Shown here: piece after piece, positions 1 to 10,225 of the stretch
How positions within the stretch are numbered: position 1 is the first letter of the stretch
How the letters are laid out: every line of letters begins with the position of its first letter
Origin: Pseudolabrys sp.
GTDB taxonomy: Bacteria; Pseudomonadota; Alphaproteobacteria; Rhizobiales; Xanthobacteraceae
Length of the DNA: 10,570 bases
Reading direction: 5' to 3'
Assembly (NCBI GenBank): GCA_026125925.1
Contig: JAHCKF010000088.1
Location: 1-10,570, forward strand
Made by a program: the position numbers and the translations under genes
Notes under the pieces: model-generated
The model's input: only the letters and a program-made list of their open reading frames with translations
Told to the model about the DNA's origin: nothing
The model's database searches: none

Positions 1-547
1 GGGGATGCGCGAGCCGCTTGATCTGGTAGACGAAGTCCTCGGCCATCACCTCGCGCGTGCCGGCATGCGCGAAATCGGCGGGCGTTTCGATTCCGGCGAG
101 ATCGGCCTCGCTCAGCTGCGCGTAGCGCAGTGCGCCGTTGCCGTCGCGCGCAAAGGCCGGGTGCGGCTGGTACTGCAGACCCGGACGGATGCGTACCTCG
201 TACACGCTGTAGGCGATCTGCTGCGCCGGAGCGGTATCGGGCAGCGGCCGGTCCGCGCTGTCGAAATACTGCGGTCTGGGAAGATCGACTGCGGCCAGCG
301 GCACCAGCGTGTAAGGCCGCTGCAGATAGTGGTATTGCAGCGGCGGCGTATAGATGTTGGCGATCAGCACGTACTCGTTTTCCGAGTACGACTGCACTGG
401 ATCCAGATGCTTCGGGCGCTCCGTAAAGGAGGTGTAGAGCACGTTGGCATCGTGCTCGGAGGTCGGATAGGGATTGTTCCAGGGAACCCCGCATGCGCTC
501 AGCACGAACAGACAGGGCAGGCACAGGGTCCACAGCAGCCGCGACAT
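1..547 (-). CDS. Peptide-type ABC transporter substrate-binding lipoprotein, N-terminal part (cut by window edge)
   Basis: The gene reads leftward from an ATG at 547-545 and stays open for 182 codons to the edge, so only the N-terminal third or so of a typical 500-700-residue protein is visible. The first residues form a lipoprotein signal peptide: Arg3, a hydrophobic stretch, then the lipobox Leu16-Ser-Ala-Cys19, where Cys19 would be lipidated after signal peptidase II cleavage. The mature start contains ERPKHLDPVQSYSENEY, typical of the SBP_bac_5 family that delivers oligopeptides or similar solutes to an inner-membrane permease. Later come a YxPPLQYHY segment and, near the edge, a DFVYQIKRLAHP segment, where family members speak of residues available for transport. 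The expected site of action is the periplasmic face of a membrane. Similar lipoproteins are familiar from beta- and gammaproteobacteria. No good Shine-Dalgarno lies at usual spacing; a TACACT at 555-560 (minus) could be a -10 box giving a very short leader. Substrate cannot be judged. The family call is fairly sure. Confidence 0.8.
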   Translation of the reverse strand, partial: MSRLLWTLCLPCLFVLSACGVPWNNPYPTSEHDANVLYTSFTERPKHLDPVQSYSENEYVLIANIYTPPLQYHYLQRPYTLVPLAAVDLPRPQYFDSADRPLPDTAPAQQIAYSVYEVRIRPGLQYQPHPAFARDGNGALRYAQLSEADLAGIETPADFAHAGTREVMAEDFVYQIKRLAHP

Positions 548-602
548 GGAAATCGAGTGTACTCCAATCGCCCGTGCCGATCCCCGCTCCCCGGCGTCCA
601 TC

Positions 603-630
603 CTGACCTGCCGGGCGTGAAGGCTATAAT
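603..630 (+). promoter_or_regulatory. Sigma-70-type promoter of fabI
   Basis: A perfect TATAAT lies at 625-630, and a CTGACC (four of six matches to TTGACA) lies at 603-608, with a 16-bp spacer. Transcription would start near 637 and leave a leader of about 20 nt containing the strong AAGGGAGGT ribosome-binding site at 644-652. This would be a housekeeping promoter, fitting the essential gene that follows. It lies in the 110-bp gap between divergent genes. The call rests on the match and spacing only. Confidence 0.65.
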
Positions 631-657
631 CTGACGCAATCGTAAGGGAGGTGGCGC

Positions 658-1485
658 ATGGGCTTTCTGCAGGACAAGAAAATCCTGATCACAGGCATGC
701 TGAGCAACCGTTCCATCGCCTACGGCATCGCACAGGCGATGCGGCGCGAAGGCGCACAACTCGCGTTCACCTACCAGGGGGAGGGTGTCAAGGAGCGCGT
801 GGTGAGTCTCGCCGGGGAATTTCATACCGATCTCGTGTTCCCGTGCGATGTGACCAGCGATGCGCAGATCACCGAGTTGTTCGGCTCGCTGCGCGAAGCA
901 TGGGACGGTCTGGACGGTCTGATCCACTCGATCGCCTTCGCGCCGCGCGAGGCGCTGGCCGGCGATTACGTGGATAGTGTCACGCGCAGTGCCTTTCAGG
1001 TCGCGCACGACATCAGCAGCTACAGCTTTTCGGCGCTGGCCAAGGGGGCGCTGCCGCTGATGGAAGGTCGTCCGGCTGCCCTGCTCACGCTCAGCTATCT
1101 GGGCGCGGAACGCGCCATGCCCAACTACAACGTCATGGGTCTGGCCAAAGCGGCGCTGGAATCCTCCGTCCGCTATCTCGCCGTCGACTTCGGCCACCAG
1201 AAGATCCGCGTCAACGCCATCTCGGCGGGCCCGATCCGCACCCTCGCGGGCGCCGGCATCGGCGATGCGCGCTACATGTTCGCCTTCCAGCAGAAATATT
1301 CGCCGCTCGGCCGAGGCGTGACACTGGAAGACCTCGGCGGCTCGGGTCTCTATCTGTGCTCGGATCTTTCGACCGGCGTTACCGGCGAGATCCATTTCGT
1401 CGATAGTGGCTACAACGTCATCGCCATGCCGCAGCCGGCGGCGCTGCGCGAAGCCGGTGGTTCGGTCGAGAACGGCGAGAAGTAA
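658..1485 (+). CDS. fabI: Enoyl-[acyl-carrier-protein] reductase FabI (NADH)
   Basis: FabI catalyses the last reductive step of each fatty-acid elongation cycle in the cytoplasm, reducing trans-2-enoyl-ACP to acyl-ACP with NAD(P)H. The 275-residue product has the short-chain dehydrogenase fold. An N-terminal MGFLQDKKILITG cofactor segment is followed by SNRSIAYGIA. The FabI-type active site reads SYLGAERAMPNYNVMGLAKA, giving Tyr147, Tyr157 and Lys164, equivalent to E. coli Tyr146, Tyr156 and Lys163. The substrate-loop region includes NAISAGPIRTLAG, and the C-terminal core ends VTGEIHFVDSGYNVIAMP. A tail of about 15 residues beyond that core is not conserved in E. coli FabI. The ATG at 658 is chosen for its strong AAGGGAGGT, 5 nt upstream, and its conserved MGF start. 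The first half resembles beta/gammaproteobacterial FabI, while the segment from about residue 190 resembles alphaproteobacterial FabI. The gene appears to be monocistronic. Identification is secure. Confidence 0.96.
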   Translation: MGFLQDKKILITGMLSNRSIAYGIAQAMRREGAQLAFTYQGEGVKERVVSLAGEFHTDLVFPCDVTSDAQITELFGSLREAWDGLDGLIHSIAFAPREALAGDYVDSVTRSAFQVAHDISSYSFSALAKGALPLMEGRPAALLTLSYLGAERAMPNYNVMGLAKAALESSVRYLAVDFGHQKIRVNAISAGPIRTLAGAGIGDARYMFAFQQKYSPLGRGVTLEDLGGSGLYLCSDLSTGVTGEIHFVDSGYNVIAMPQPAALREAGGSVENGEK

Positions 1486-1512
1486 AGCGCTCCAGCGTCC
1501 ATTATTCTCCTT

Positions 1513-1591
1513 GTAGCCCGGGTGTAGCGCAGCGGAACCCGGGGTCGGCCTGACCGTCGTCCCGGGTTGCGCTTCGCTCCACCCGGGCTAC
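1513..1591. repeat. CCCGGG-type inverted repeat (REP/MITE-like intergenic element)
   Basis: The left arm at 1513-1543 begins GTAGCCCGGGTGTAGCG. The right arm at 1561-1591 is its reverse complement at 28 of 31 positions, with a 17-bp spacer between. As RNA it would fold into a long GC-rich stem on either strand, but no U-run follows, so it is not a standard intrinsic terminator, though it may protect or end the fabI transcript. The core resembling GTAGCCCGGGTGGAGCGAAG is a widespread dispersed intergenic repeat in proteobacteria. It encodes nothing. It sits where the gene content changes phylogenetic flavour. Confidence 0.85.
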
Positions 1592-1612
1592 GAAGAGTTT
1601 CGCTGTCGTGAT

Positions 1613-1626
1613 TTGATCTAGATCGT
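1613..1626 (+). promoter_or_regulatory. Weak FNR/FixK-like box upstream of the alcohol dehydrogenase
   Basis: The sequence TTGAT-CTAG-ATCGT matches the FNR/Anr/FixK consensus TTGAT-N4-ATCAA at eight of ten specified positions; the left half is perfect and the right half degenerate. Its centre (1619.5) lies about 70 bp before the ATG at 1689, a usual distance for an activator site. No convincing -10 hexamer lies at the class II spacing, so this is the weakest of three similar boxes in the window. Confidence 0.35.
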
Positions 1627-1650
1627 CATCGCGCACCTCCATCCGGGTTA

Positions 1651-1665
1651 AGCGGAAGTTCCGCT
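1651..1665. promoter_or_regulatory. Perfect 15-bp palindrome in the leader of the alcohol dehydrogenase
   Basis: AGCGGAA-G-TTCCGCT is a perfect inverted repeat with 7-bp arms around one central base. It ends 23 bp before the ATG. The size and symmetry suit a dimeric repressor operator; as RNA it would form only a short hairpin. No particular regulator can be named from the sequence. Confidence 0.35.
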
Positions 1666-1688
1666 CAGTCCGAACCGGAGTGTCCGTC

Positions 1689-2765
1689 ATGGCCAGGAAG
1701 ATGAAAGCCGCGATCTTCGTCGAGCCGAACCGCATCGTTCTCGACGACAAGCCCGTGCCCGAAATCGGTCCACTCGACGCACTGATCCGCATCACCACGA
1801 CGACGATCTGCGGTACCGACATCCATATCCTCAAGGGCGAGTATCCGGTGGCCAAGGGCCTGACCATCGGTCATGAACCGGTCGGCGTCATCGAGAAGCT
1901 CGGCGCGTCGGTGCAGGGCTTTCAGGAAGGCCAGCGTGTCATCGCCGGCGCCATCACACCGAGCGGTCACAGCGCCGCGTGCCTTTGCGGCTGCGCGGCG
2001 CAGGACGGCCCAGGCACCAAACACGGCTTCAAGGCCATGGGCGGCTGGCGCTTCGGCAACACCATCGACGGCGCGCAGGCCGAATTTCTCTGCGTGCCCG
2101 ATGCCATGACGAACCTCGCGCCGATCCCGGACGGCCTCACCGATGAACAGGTGCTGATGTGCCCGGATATCATGTCGACCGGTTTCTCCGGCGCCGAGAG
2201 CGGCAACGTGCGCATCGGCGACACGGTCGCGGTGTTCGCGCAAGGCCCGATCGGCCTGTGCGCCACCGCCGGAGCGCGCCTGATGGGCGCGACCACGATC
2301 ATCGGCGTCGACTCGGTGCCGGCGCGCATGGAGATTGCTCGCAAGATGGGCGCCGACCACATCGTCGACTTTTCCAAGGTCGATGCCGTGGATGAGATCA
2401 TGCGGCTGACGGACGGCCGCGGCGTCGATGTCGCCATTGAAGCGCTCGGCCGCCAGCAGACGTTCGAGAGCGCTTTGCGGGTGCTTCGCCCCGGCGGCAC
2501 ATTATCGTCGCTCGGCGTCTATTCGGCCGATCTCAAGATTCCGCTGAGCCCGTTCGCCGCCGGTCTTGGCGATCACACCATCCGCACCACGCTCTGCCCC
2601 GGCGGCAAGGAACGGATGCGGCGGCTGATGGAAGTCGTGGCGTCGAACCGTCTCGACACGCGGCCTCTGGTGACGCATCGCTTCAAGCTCGACGACATCG
2701 AAAAGGCATACGACCTGTTCGGCCATCAGCGTGATGGCGTTCTGAAGGTGGCCATCACGCCATAG
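1689..2765 (+). CDS. Zinc-dependent medium-chain alcohol dehydrogenase (secondary-alcohol dehydrogenase type)
   Basis: The 358-residue product belongs to the MDR family and would reversibly oxidise a primary or secondary alcohol in the cytoplasm using NAD(P). Catalytic-zinc ligands are visible as Cys41 (CGTDIH), His62-Glu63 (GHE) and Asp160 (CPDIMSTGFSGAE). This is the arrangement of the clostridial/Thermoanaerobacter secondary alcohol dehydrogenases, which share the CPGG segment seen near residue 303. The nucleotide loop reads AQGPIG (184-189), a variant GxGxxG. Asp208 (GVDS) ends the second Rossmann strand, favouring NAD over NADP. The canonical four-cysteine structural-zinc lobe is absent; only a CLCGC cluster at 98-102 remains. 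ATG 1689 is preferred because GGAG lies at 1677-1680 with 8-nt spacing; an in-frame GTG at 1680 overlaps that site, and ATG 1701 lacks spacing. An enolase-superfamily gene follows after 71 bp on the same strand, suggesting co-transcription. The substrate is unknown. The protein closely resembles alphaproteobacterial homologues. Confidence 0.9.
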   Translation: MARKMKAAIFVEPNRIVLDDKPVPEIGPLDALIRITTTTICGTDIHILKGEYPVAKGLTIGHEPVGVIEKLGASVQGFQEGQRVIAGAITPSGHSAACLCGCAAQDGPGTKHGFKAMGGWRFGNTIDGAQAEFLCVPDAMTNLAPIPDGLTDEQVLMCPDIMSTGFSGAESGNVRIGDTVAVFAQGPIGLCATAGARLMGATTIIGVDSVPARMEIARKMGADHIVDFSKVDAVDEIMRLTDGRGVDVAIEALGRQQTFESALRVLRPGGTLSSLGVYSADLKIPLSPFAAGLGDHTIRTTLCPGGKERMRRLMEVVASNRLDTRPLVTHRFKLDDIEKAYDLFGHQRDGVLKVAITP

Positions 2766-2836
2766 CAGGTTGCGCTCGCTTGTAAGCACGCGGGTCGCCC
2801 GATAGGCTCCCGGCCTTGTCGCCGGGTCCATCGCGC

Positions 2837-3943
2837 ATGATCATCGAAAAAGTCATTCCCCATCAGATCCGTATTCCGTTCGACGCCGGTCCCGCGAATG
2901 CTGCGCGCTTTGGCAAGGGCACGAGCGCGCTTGACACGGTGCTGGTCGAGGTCGTCACCGACACCGGTCTCACCGGCTGGGGCGATGCCTTCGCCTATGC
3001 CTGTTCGGATGCGGTGGTGGCCGCGATCAGCCAGATGGTCGCCTCGCGCGTCGTCGGCCTTCCCGTGCCGCAACTTGACGAGATTCAGGGCTTCTCCGAT
3101 CGCCTGCAGCGCCAACTGCATCTGTTCGGCCGTTATGGCATCACCATGTTCGCGATTTCCGGTCTCGACATCGCGCTGTGGGACCTCGCCGGCAAGATCG
3201 CCGGCAAAACGCTGTCCGATCTGATCGGCCCGCGCCGCCGCGCCGCCATTCCGGCCTATGCCAGCCTGCTGTCGATCGGTGAGCCGGGCGCGGTGGCGAG
3301 CGAAAGCAAGAAGGCGGTGGCCAAGGGCTTTCGCGCCATCAAGATCCATGAGACGACGGTCGAGGCCGTCGCCGCCGCGCGCGACGCCATCGGTCCCGAC
3401 GTGCCGCTGATGGTGGATATGAACTGCCCGATGAGCGCAGCCGAGGCCATTGCCTTCGCCACCTCGTGCCGGCCTTACGCGCCGCTGTTTCTCGAGGAGC
3501 CGGTGTGGCCGCCGGAGGATTTCCGCTCCCAGGCGCGGGTGCAGATGAACGGCCGCGTCGCCGTCGCGGCCGGCGAAAATGCCTGCACCGCCTGGCAGTT
3601 CAACGAGATGATCTCGCATCGCGCCGTGACCTGGGCGCAGCCCTCCATCACCAAGGTCGGCGGCGTCACCGAATTCGGCCGAGTCGCCGCGCTGGCCGAC
3701 CGCTCCAATGTGCGGCTGATGCCGCATTCGCCTTACTTCGGACCGGGCCTCATCGCCACCTTGCAGATGCTGTCGTTGCGCGAGGATGCCTCGCTCGTCG
3801 AGTGGTACTACATGGACCGCGCCGCCTGTCTGTGGGGCGATGCTCTGGCGCTCGACATCGACGGCGCCATTGCTGTGCCGACCGGGCCGGGCCTCGGTCT
3901 CGAGCCCGACCGCGACGTCATCGCGCGCTACGCGGTGCGTTGA
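2837..3943 (+). CDS. Mandelate racemase/muconate lactonizing enzyme family protein (enolase superfamily)
   Basis: The 368-residue product has the enolase-superfamily plan: an N-terminal capping domain (to about residue 125) and a TIM-barrel. Such enzymes bind Mg2+, abstract the proton next to a carboxylate, and act as racemases, epimerases or acid-sugar dehydratases. Likely metal ligands are Asp194 (LMVDMN), Glu220 (FLEEP) and Glu247 (AAGEN). His297 (MPHSPYFGPG) and Glu322 (LVEW) match the mandelate-racemase general base and electrophile. The usual KxK motif reads Lys169-Ile-His171, and the Asp that normally partners the His is Ser270 (QPSITKVGG), so the chemistry may differ from characterised members. 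ATG 2837 is chosen because MIIEKV fits the family start; an in-frame TTG at 2816 is less likely. The ribosome-binding site is weak. The gene lies 71 bp after the alcohol dehydrogenase, hinting at a shared sugar-acid or hydroxy-acid pathway. The substrate cannot be assigned. The stop lies 1 bp from the convergent ATPase stop. Confidence 0.88.
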   Translation: MIIEKVIPHQIRIPFDAGPANAARFGKGTSALDTVLVEVVTDTGLTGWGDAFAYACSDAVVAAISQMVASRVVGLPVPQLDEIQGFSDRLQRQLHLFGRYGITMFAISGLDIALWDLAGKIAGKTLSDLIGPRRRAAIPAYASLLSIGEPGAVASESKKAVAKGFRAIKIHETTVEAVAAARDAIGPDVPLMVDMNCPMSAAEAIAFATSCRPYAPLFLEEPVWPPEDFRSQARVQMNGRVAVAAGENACTAWQFNEMISHRAVTWAQPSITKVGGVTEFGRVAALADRSNVRLMPHSPYFGPGLIATLQMLSLREDASLVEWYYMDRAACLWGDALALDIDGAIAVPTGPGLGLEPDRDVIARYAVR

Positions 3944-3944
3944 T

Positions 3945-6590
<2,646 letters not shown>

Positions 6591-6634
6591 GACAAATCCT
6601 GTCGGCGCGCCTCGTTGTGCCGACGCGTTGGGCC

Positions 6635-6675
6635 ATCCTAGGCCGGAAAACCGGCCGGACCTTGATACCGGTCAA
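6635..6675 (-). promoter_or_regulatory. Putative FNR/FixK-dependent (class II) promoter of the P-type ATPase
   Basis: TTGAT-ACCG-GTCAA at 6662-6675 matches the TTGAT-N4-ATCAA box at nine of ten positions, and FixK-type sites tolerate the G. On the minus strand a TAGGAT (-10-like, four of six) lies at 6640-6635, beginning 28.5 bp after the centre of the box. Class II FNR sites centred at -41.5 predict about 29.5. Transcription would start near 6628, leaving a leader of about 38 nt. A perfect GGCCGG-AAAA-CCGGCC dyad at 6641-6656 fills the space between box and -10. Anaerobic or microaerobic control of the pump is inferred. Confidence 0.55.
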
Positions 6676-6679
6676 GAAG

Positions 6680-6713
6680 AAACAAAAACGGCCCGGATTT
6701 CTCCGGGCCGTTT
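6680..6713 (-). terminator. Rho-independent terminator of katG
   Basis: A perfect 11-bp stem (686-696 paired with 703-713, adding 6000) with a 6-nt loop is GC-rich, and on the minus strand is followed by TTTTTGTTT. It begins 23 bp after the katG stop and separates katG from the ATPase promoter just beyond it. Confidence 0.92.
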
Positions 6714-6735
6714 CAGCTTCATCGCTGCGACGCGC

Positions 6736-8955
<2,220 letters not shown>

Positions 8956-9003
8956 TTATTCCGTATCTAAACCTTATGGCGTTCGCGAACCATGGCCGGC
9001 GGA

Positions 9004-9045
9004 ATAGTGCCGCAGCCGTTCCTTCCATTGATTGATCCGGATCAG
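9004..9045 (-). promoter_or_regulatory. FNR/FixK-like box and possible -10 upstream of katG
   Basis: TTGAT-CCGG-ATCAG at 9032-9045 matches TTGAT-N4-ATCAA at nine of ten positions. Read towards katG, CACTAT at 9009-9004 starts 29.5 bp from the box centre, exactly the class II spacing, but agrees with TATAAT at only three of six positions (including the key second A and final T). The katG leader would then be about 78 nt. The box is nearly symmetrical and could equally act on oxyR, where CAAATT at 9068-9073 has the same spacing. The rest of the leader holds a GTTCGCGAAC palindrome at 8981-8990 of unknown meaning. Confidence 0.4.
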
Positions 9046-9092
9046 CGATCCTCCTCGCGGGGGTGCGCAAATTCAACTTGCTCCAGATCGAT

Positions 9093-9136
9093 GATAAGGT
9101 CTAATCGTATTATCTGGGATATACGATAAGAATATC
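9093..9136. promoter_or_regulatory. Putative OxyR operator in the katG-oxyR intergenic region
   Basis: This AT-rich block stands out from its GC-rich surroundings. It contains perfect 7-bp arms ATCGTAT (9104-9110) and ATACGAT (9121-9127) separated by 10 bp, flanked by GATAA at 9093-9097 and overlapped by GATAT/ATATC (9118-9122 and 9132-9136). Repeated half-sites about one helical turn or more apart over some 44 bp are what an OxyR tetramer covers, although the E. coli ATAG/CTAT consensus is not reproduced exactly. It ends 8 bp before the oxyR ATG, so binding would be expected to repress oxyR. Activation of katG would require a promoter on its far side. Confidence 0.55.
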
Positions 9137-9144
9137 TAATCATC

Positions 9145-10032
9145 ATGATTACTTTGCGACAGCTCCGGTATCTGACTGCTCTCGCCCGCCACATGCATTT
9201 CGGGCGGGCGGCCGAGGACTGTTCGGTGACGCAGCCGGCGCTCTCGATGCAGATCAAGGAACTCGAGAACGAGCTCGGCACCGAGCTGGTCGAGCGCCGC
9301 GCCGGCGAGATCGCGCTGACCGATGTCGGCATCGAAGTGGTGCGCCGCGCCGAGCGCGTGCTGTCGGAGGCGCGCGACCTGCAGGACTTCGCGCGCCACC
9401 GCGGGCAGCTCCTCAGCGGCCGCCTGCAGTTCGGCGTCATTCCCTCGCTCGCGCCCTATGTGCTGCCCAAGGTGCTGCCCGAACTGCAGCGCCGTTTCCC
9501 CGATCTGCAGATCGAGTTGCGCGAAACGCAGACGCGCATGCTGCTCGACGAGCTGACGCGCGGCGCGCTCGACGTCGTGATGCTGGCGTTGCCGGTGCAG
9601 GATGCGGAACTCGAGACCCGCGAGATTTTCCAGGACCCGTTCCTGCTCGCGGTGCCGGCGACCGACTGCCGCCGCGACGGCGCGCGCGTCACCGCGAAGG
9701 ACATCGACCAGAAGCGGCTGATCCTGCTCGAAGAGGGGCACTGCCTGCGCGACCAGGCGCTGGCGCTGTGTGCCAGCGAACGGCGCGACTCGGCGCTCGG
9801 CGCGACCAGCCTCGCGACGGTGATCCAGATGGTGGCGAACGGCTACGGCGTCACGCTGCTGCCGAAGGTGGCGGTCGACGTCGAGCTGCGCGACGACCGC
9901 GTCAAGCTGTTGCGCTTCTCCGATCCGGCGCCGGGCCGCGCGGTCGGGCTCGCCTGGCGGCGCACCTCGCCGCGCAAGGGGGACTTCGTCGCGCTCGGCG
10001 ACATCATCGCCGAGACGTTGAAGGTGCAGTGA
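9145..10032 (+). CDS. oxyR: Hydrogen-peroxide-sensing LysR-family regulator OxyR
   Basis: The 295-residue product has the LysR layout: an N-terminal winged helix-turn-helix (about residues 1-60, with FGRAAEDCSVTQPALSMQIK), a linker helix, and a periplasmic-binding-protein-like sensor domain. The diagnostic redox pair is present as Cys200 and Cys209 in GHCLRDQALALC, equivalent to Cys199 and Cys208 of E. coli OxyR. Peroxide oxidises these to a disulphide that switches the DNA-bound tetramer. The conserved ATSLATVIQMVANGYGVTLLP segment follows. The ATG at 9145 gives the family-typical MITLRQLRYLTALA start but has no recognisable Shine-Dalgarno sequence; the operator block abuts the start, so translation may be leaderless or weak. 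The gene is divergent from katG, its classical target. Nothing appears co-transcribed downstream; an inverted-repeat element follows after 30 bp. Identification is secure from the cysteine pair plus context. Confidence 0.95.
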   Translation: MITLRQLRYLTALARHMHFGRAAEDCSVTQPALSMQIKELENELGTELVERRAGEIALTDVGIEVVRRAERVLSEARDLQDFARHRGQLLSGRLQFGVIPSLAPYVLPKVLPELQRRFPDLQIELRETQTRMLLDELTRGALDVVMLALPVQDAELETREIFQDPFLLAVPATDCRRDGARVTAKDIDQKRLILLEEGHCLRDQALALCASERRDSALGATSLATVIQMVANGYGVTLLPKVAVDVELRDDRVKLLRFSDPAPGRAVGLAWRRTSPRKGDFVALGDIIAETLKVQ

Positions 10033-10062
10033 GCGTATGCGGCTTTAGTCCGAAGCCAATTT

Positions 10063-10134
10063 CCGTTCATCCCCGCGAAAGCGGGGATCCAGCTAAAATT
10101 GAAACTGGATTCCCGCTTACGCGGGAATGAGCGG
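10063..10134. repeat. 72-bp inverted-repeat element with CCCCGC/GCGGGG hairpins
   Basis: A 30-bp left arm (10063-10092) and right arm (10105-10134) are reverse complements at 26 of 30 positions around a 12-bp A-rich spacer. Each arm contains its own small hairpin: CCCCGC-GAAA-GCGGGG on the left and CCCGC-TTAC-GCGGG on the right. The core resembling TTCATCCCCGCGAAAGCGGGG is a familiar dispersed intergenic repeat in alpha- and betaproteobacteria. It carries no ORF, lies just after oxyR and points away from the pnp terminator; it may stabilise or end the oxyR transcript. Confidence 0.85.
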
Positions 10135-10168
10135 AGGATCGGTCAAATCATCCGGACTTGCGTATTAG

Positions 10169-10202
10169 AAAACAAAAATGGCCGGGCGTCGGCCCGGCCA
10201 TT
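10169..10202 (-). terminator. Rho-independent terminator of pnp
   Basis: An 11-bp perfect stem (10177-10187 with 10192-10202) with a GTCG loop is followed on the minus strand by TTTTTGTTTT. It starts 23 bp after the pnp stop codon. Its design and tail closely resemble the katG terminator. Confidence 0.92.
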
Positions 10203-10225
10203 CGATGTCGTGACGAGTTGAACTC

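Noticed and set aside
931..939. Ala93 in FabI at the position where Gly93 changes give triclosan resistance in E. coli
   Set aside because: Alanine is the normal residue here in many susceptible FabI proteins such as that of Staphylococcus aureus, so no resistance can be inferred.
499..1395. A 298-codon minus-strand open frame overlapping fabI
   Set aside because: It is antisense to a secure FabI and overlaps the start of the real lipoprotein gene in another frame.
8981..8990. GTTCGCGAAC palindrome upstream of katG
   Set aside because: A lone 10-bp palindrome is too short to assign to a regulator or to distinguish from chance in GC-rich DNA.
9046..9052. GAGGAGG on the minus strand in the katG leader, suggesting a leader peptide
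   Set aside because: The next ATG is about 21 nt away and its frame runs on into katG out of frame, with no sensible small protein.
10063..10134. Possible CRISPR repeats
   Set aside because: Only two inverted, not direct, copies are present, with one short spacer and no cas genes.
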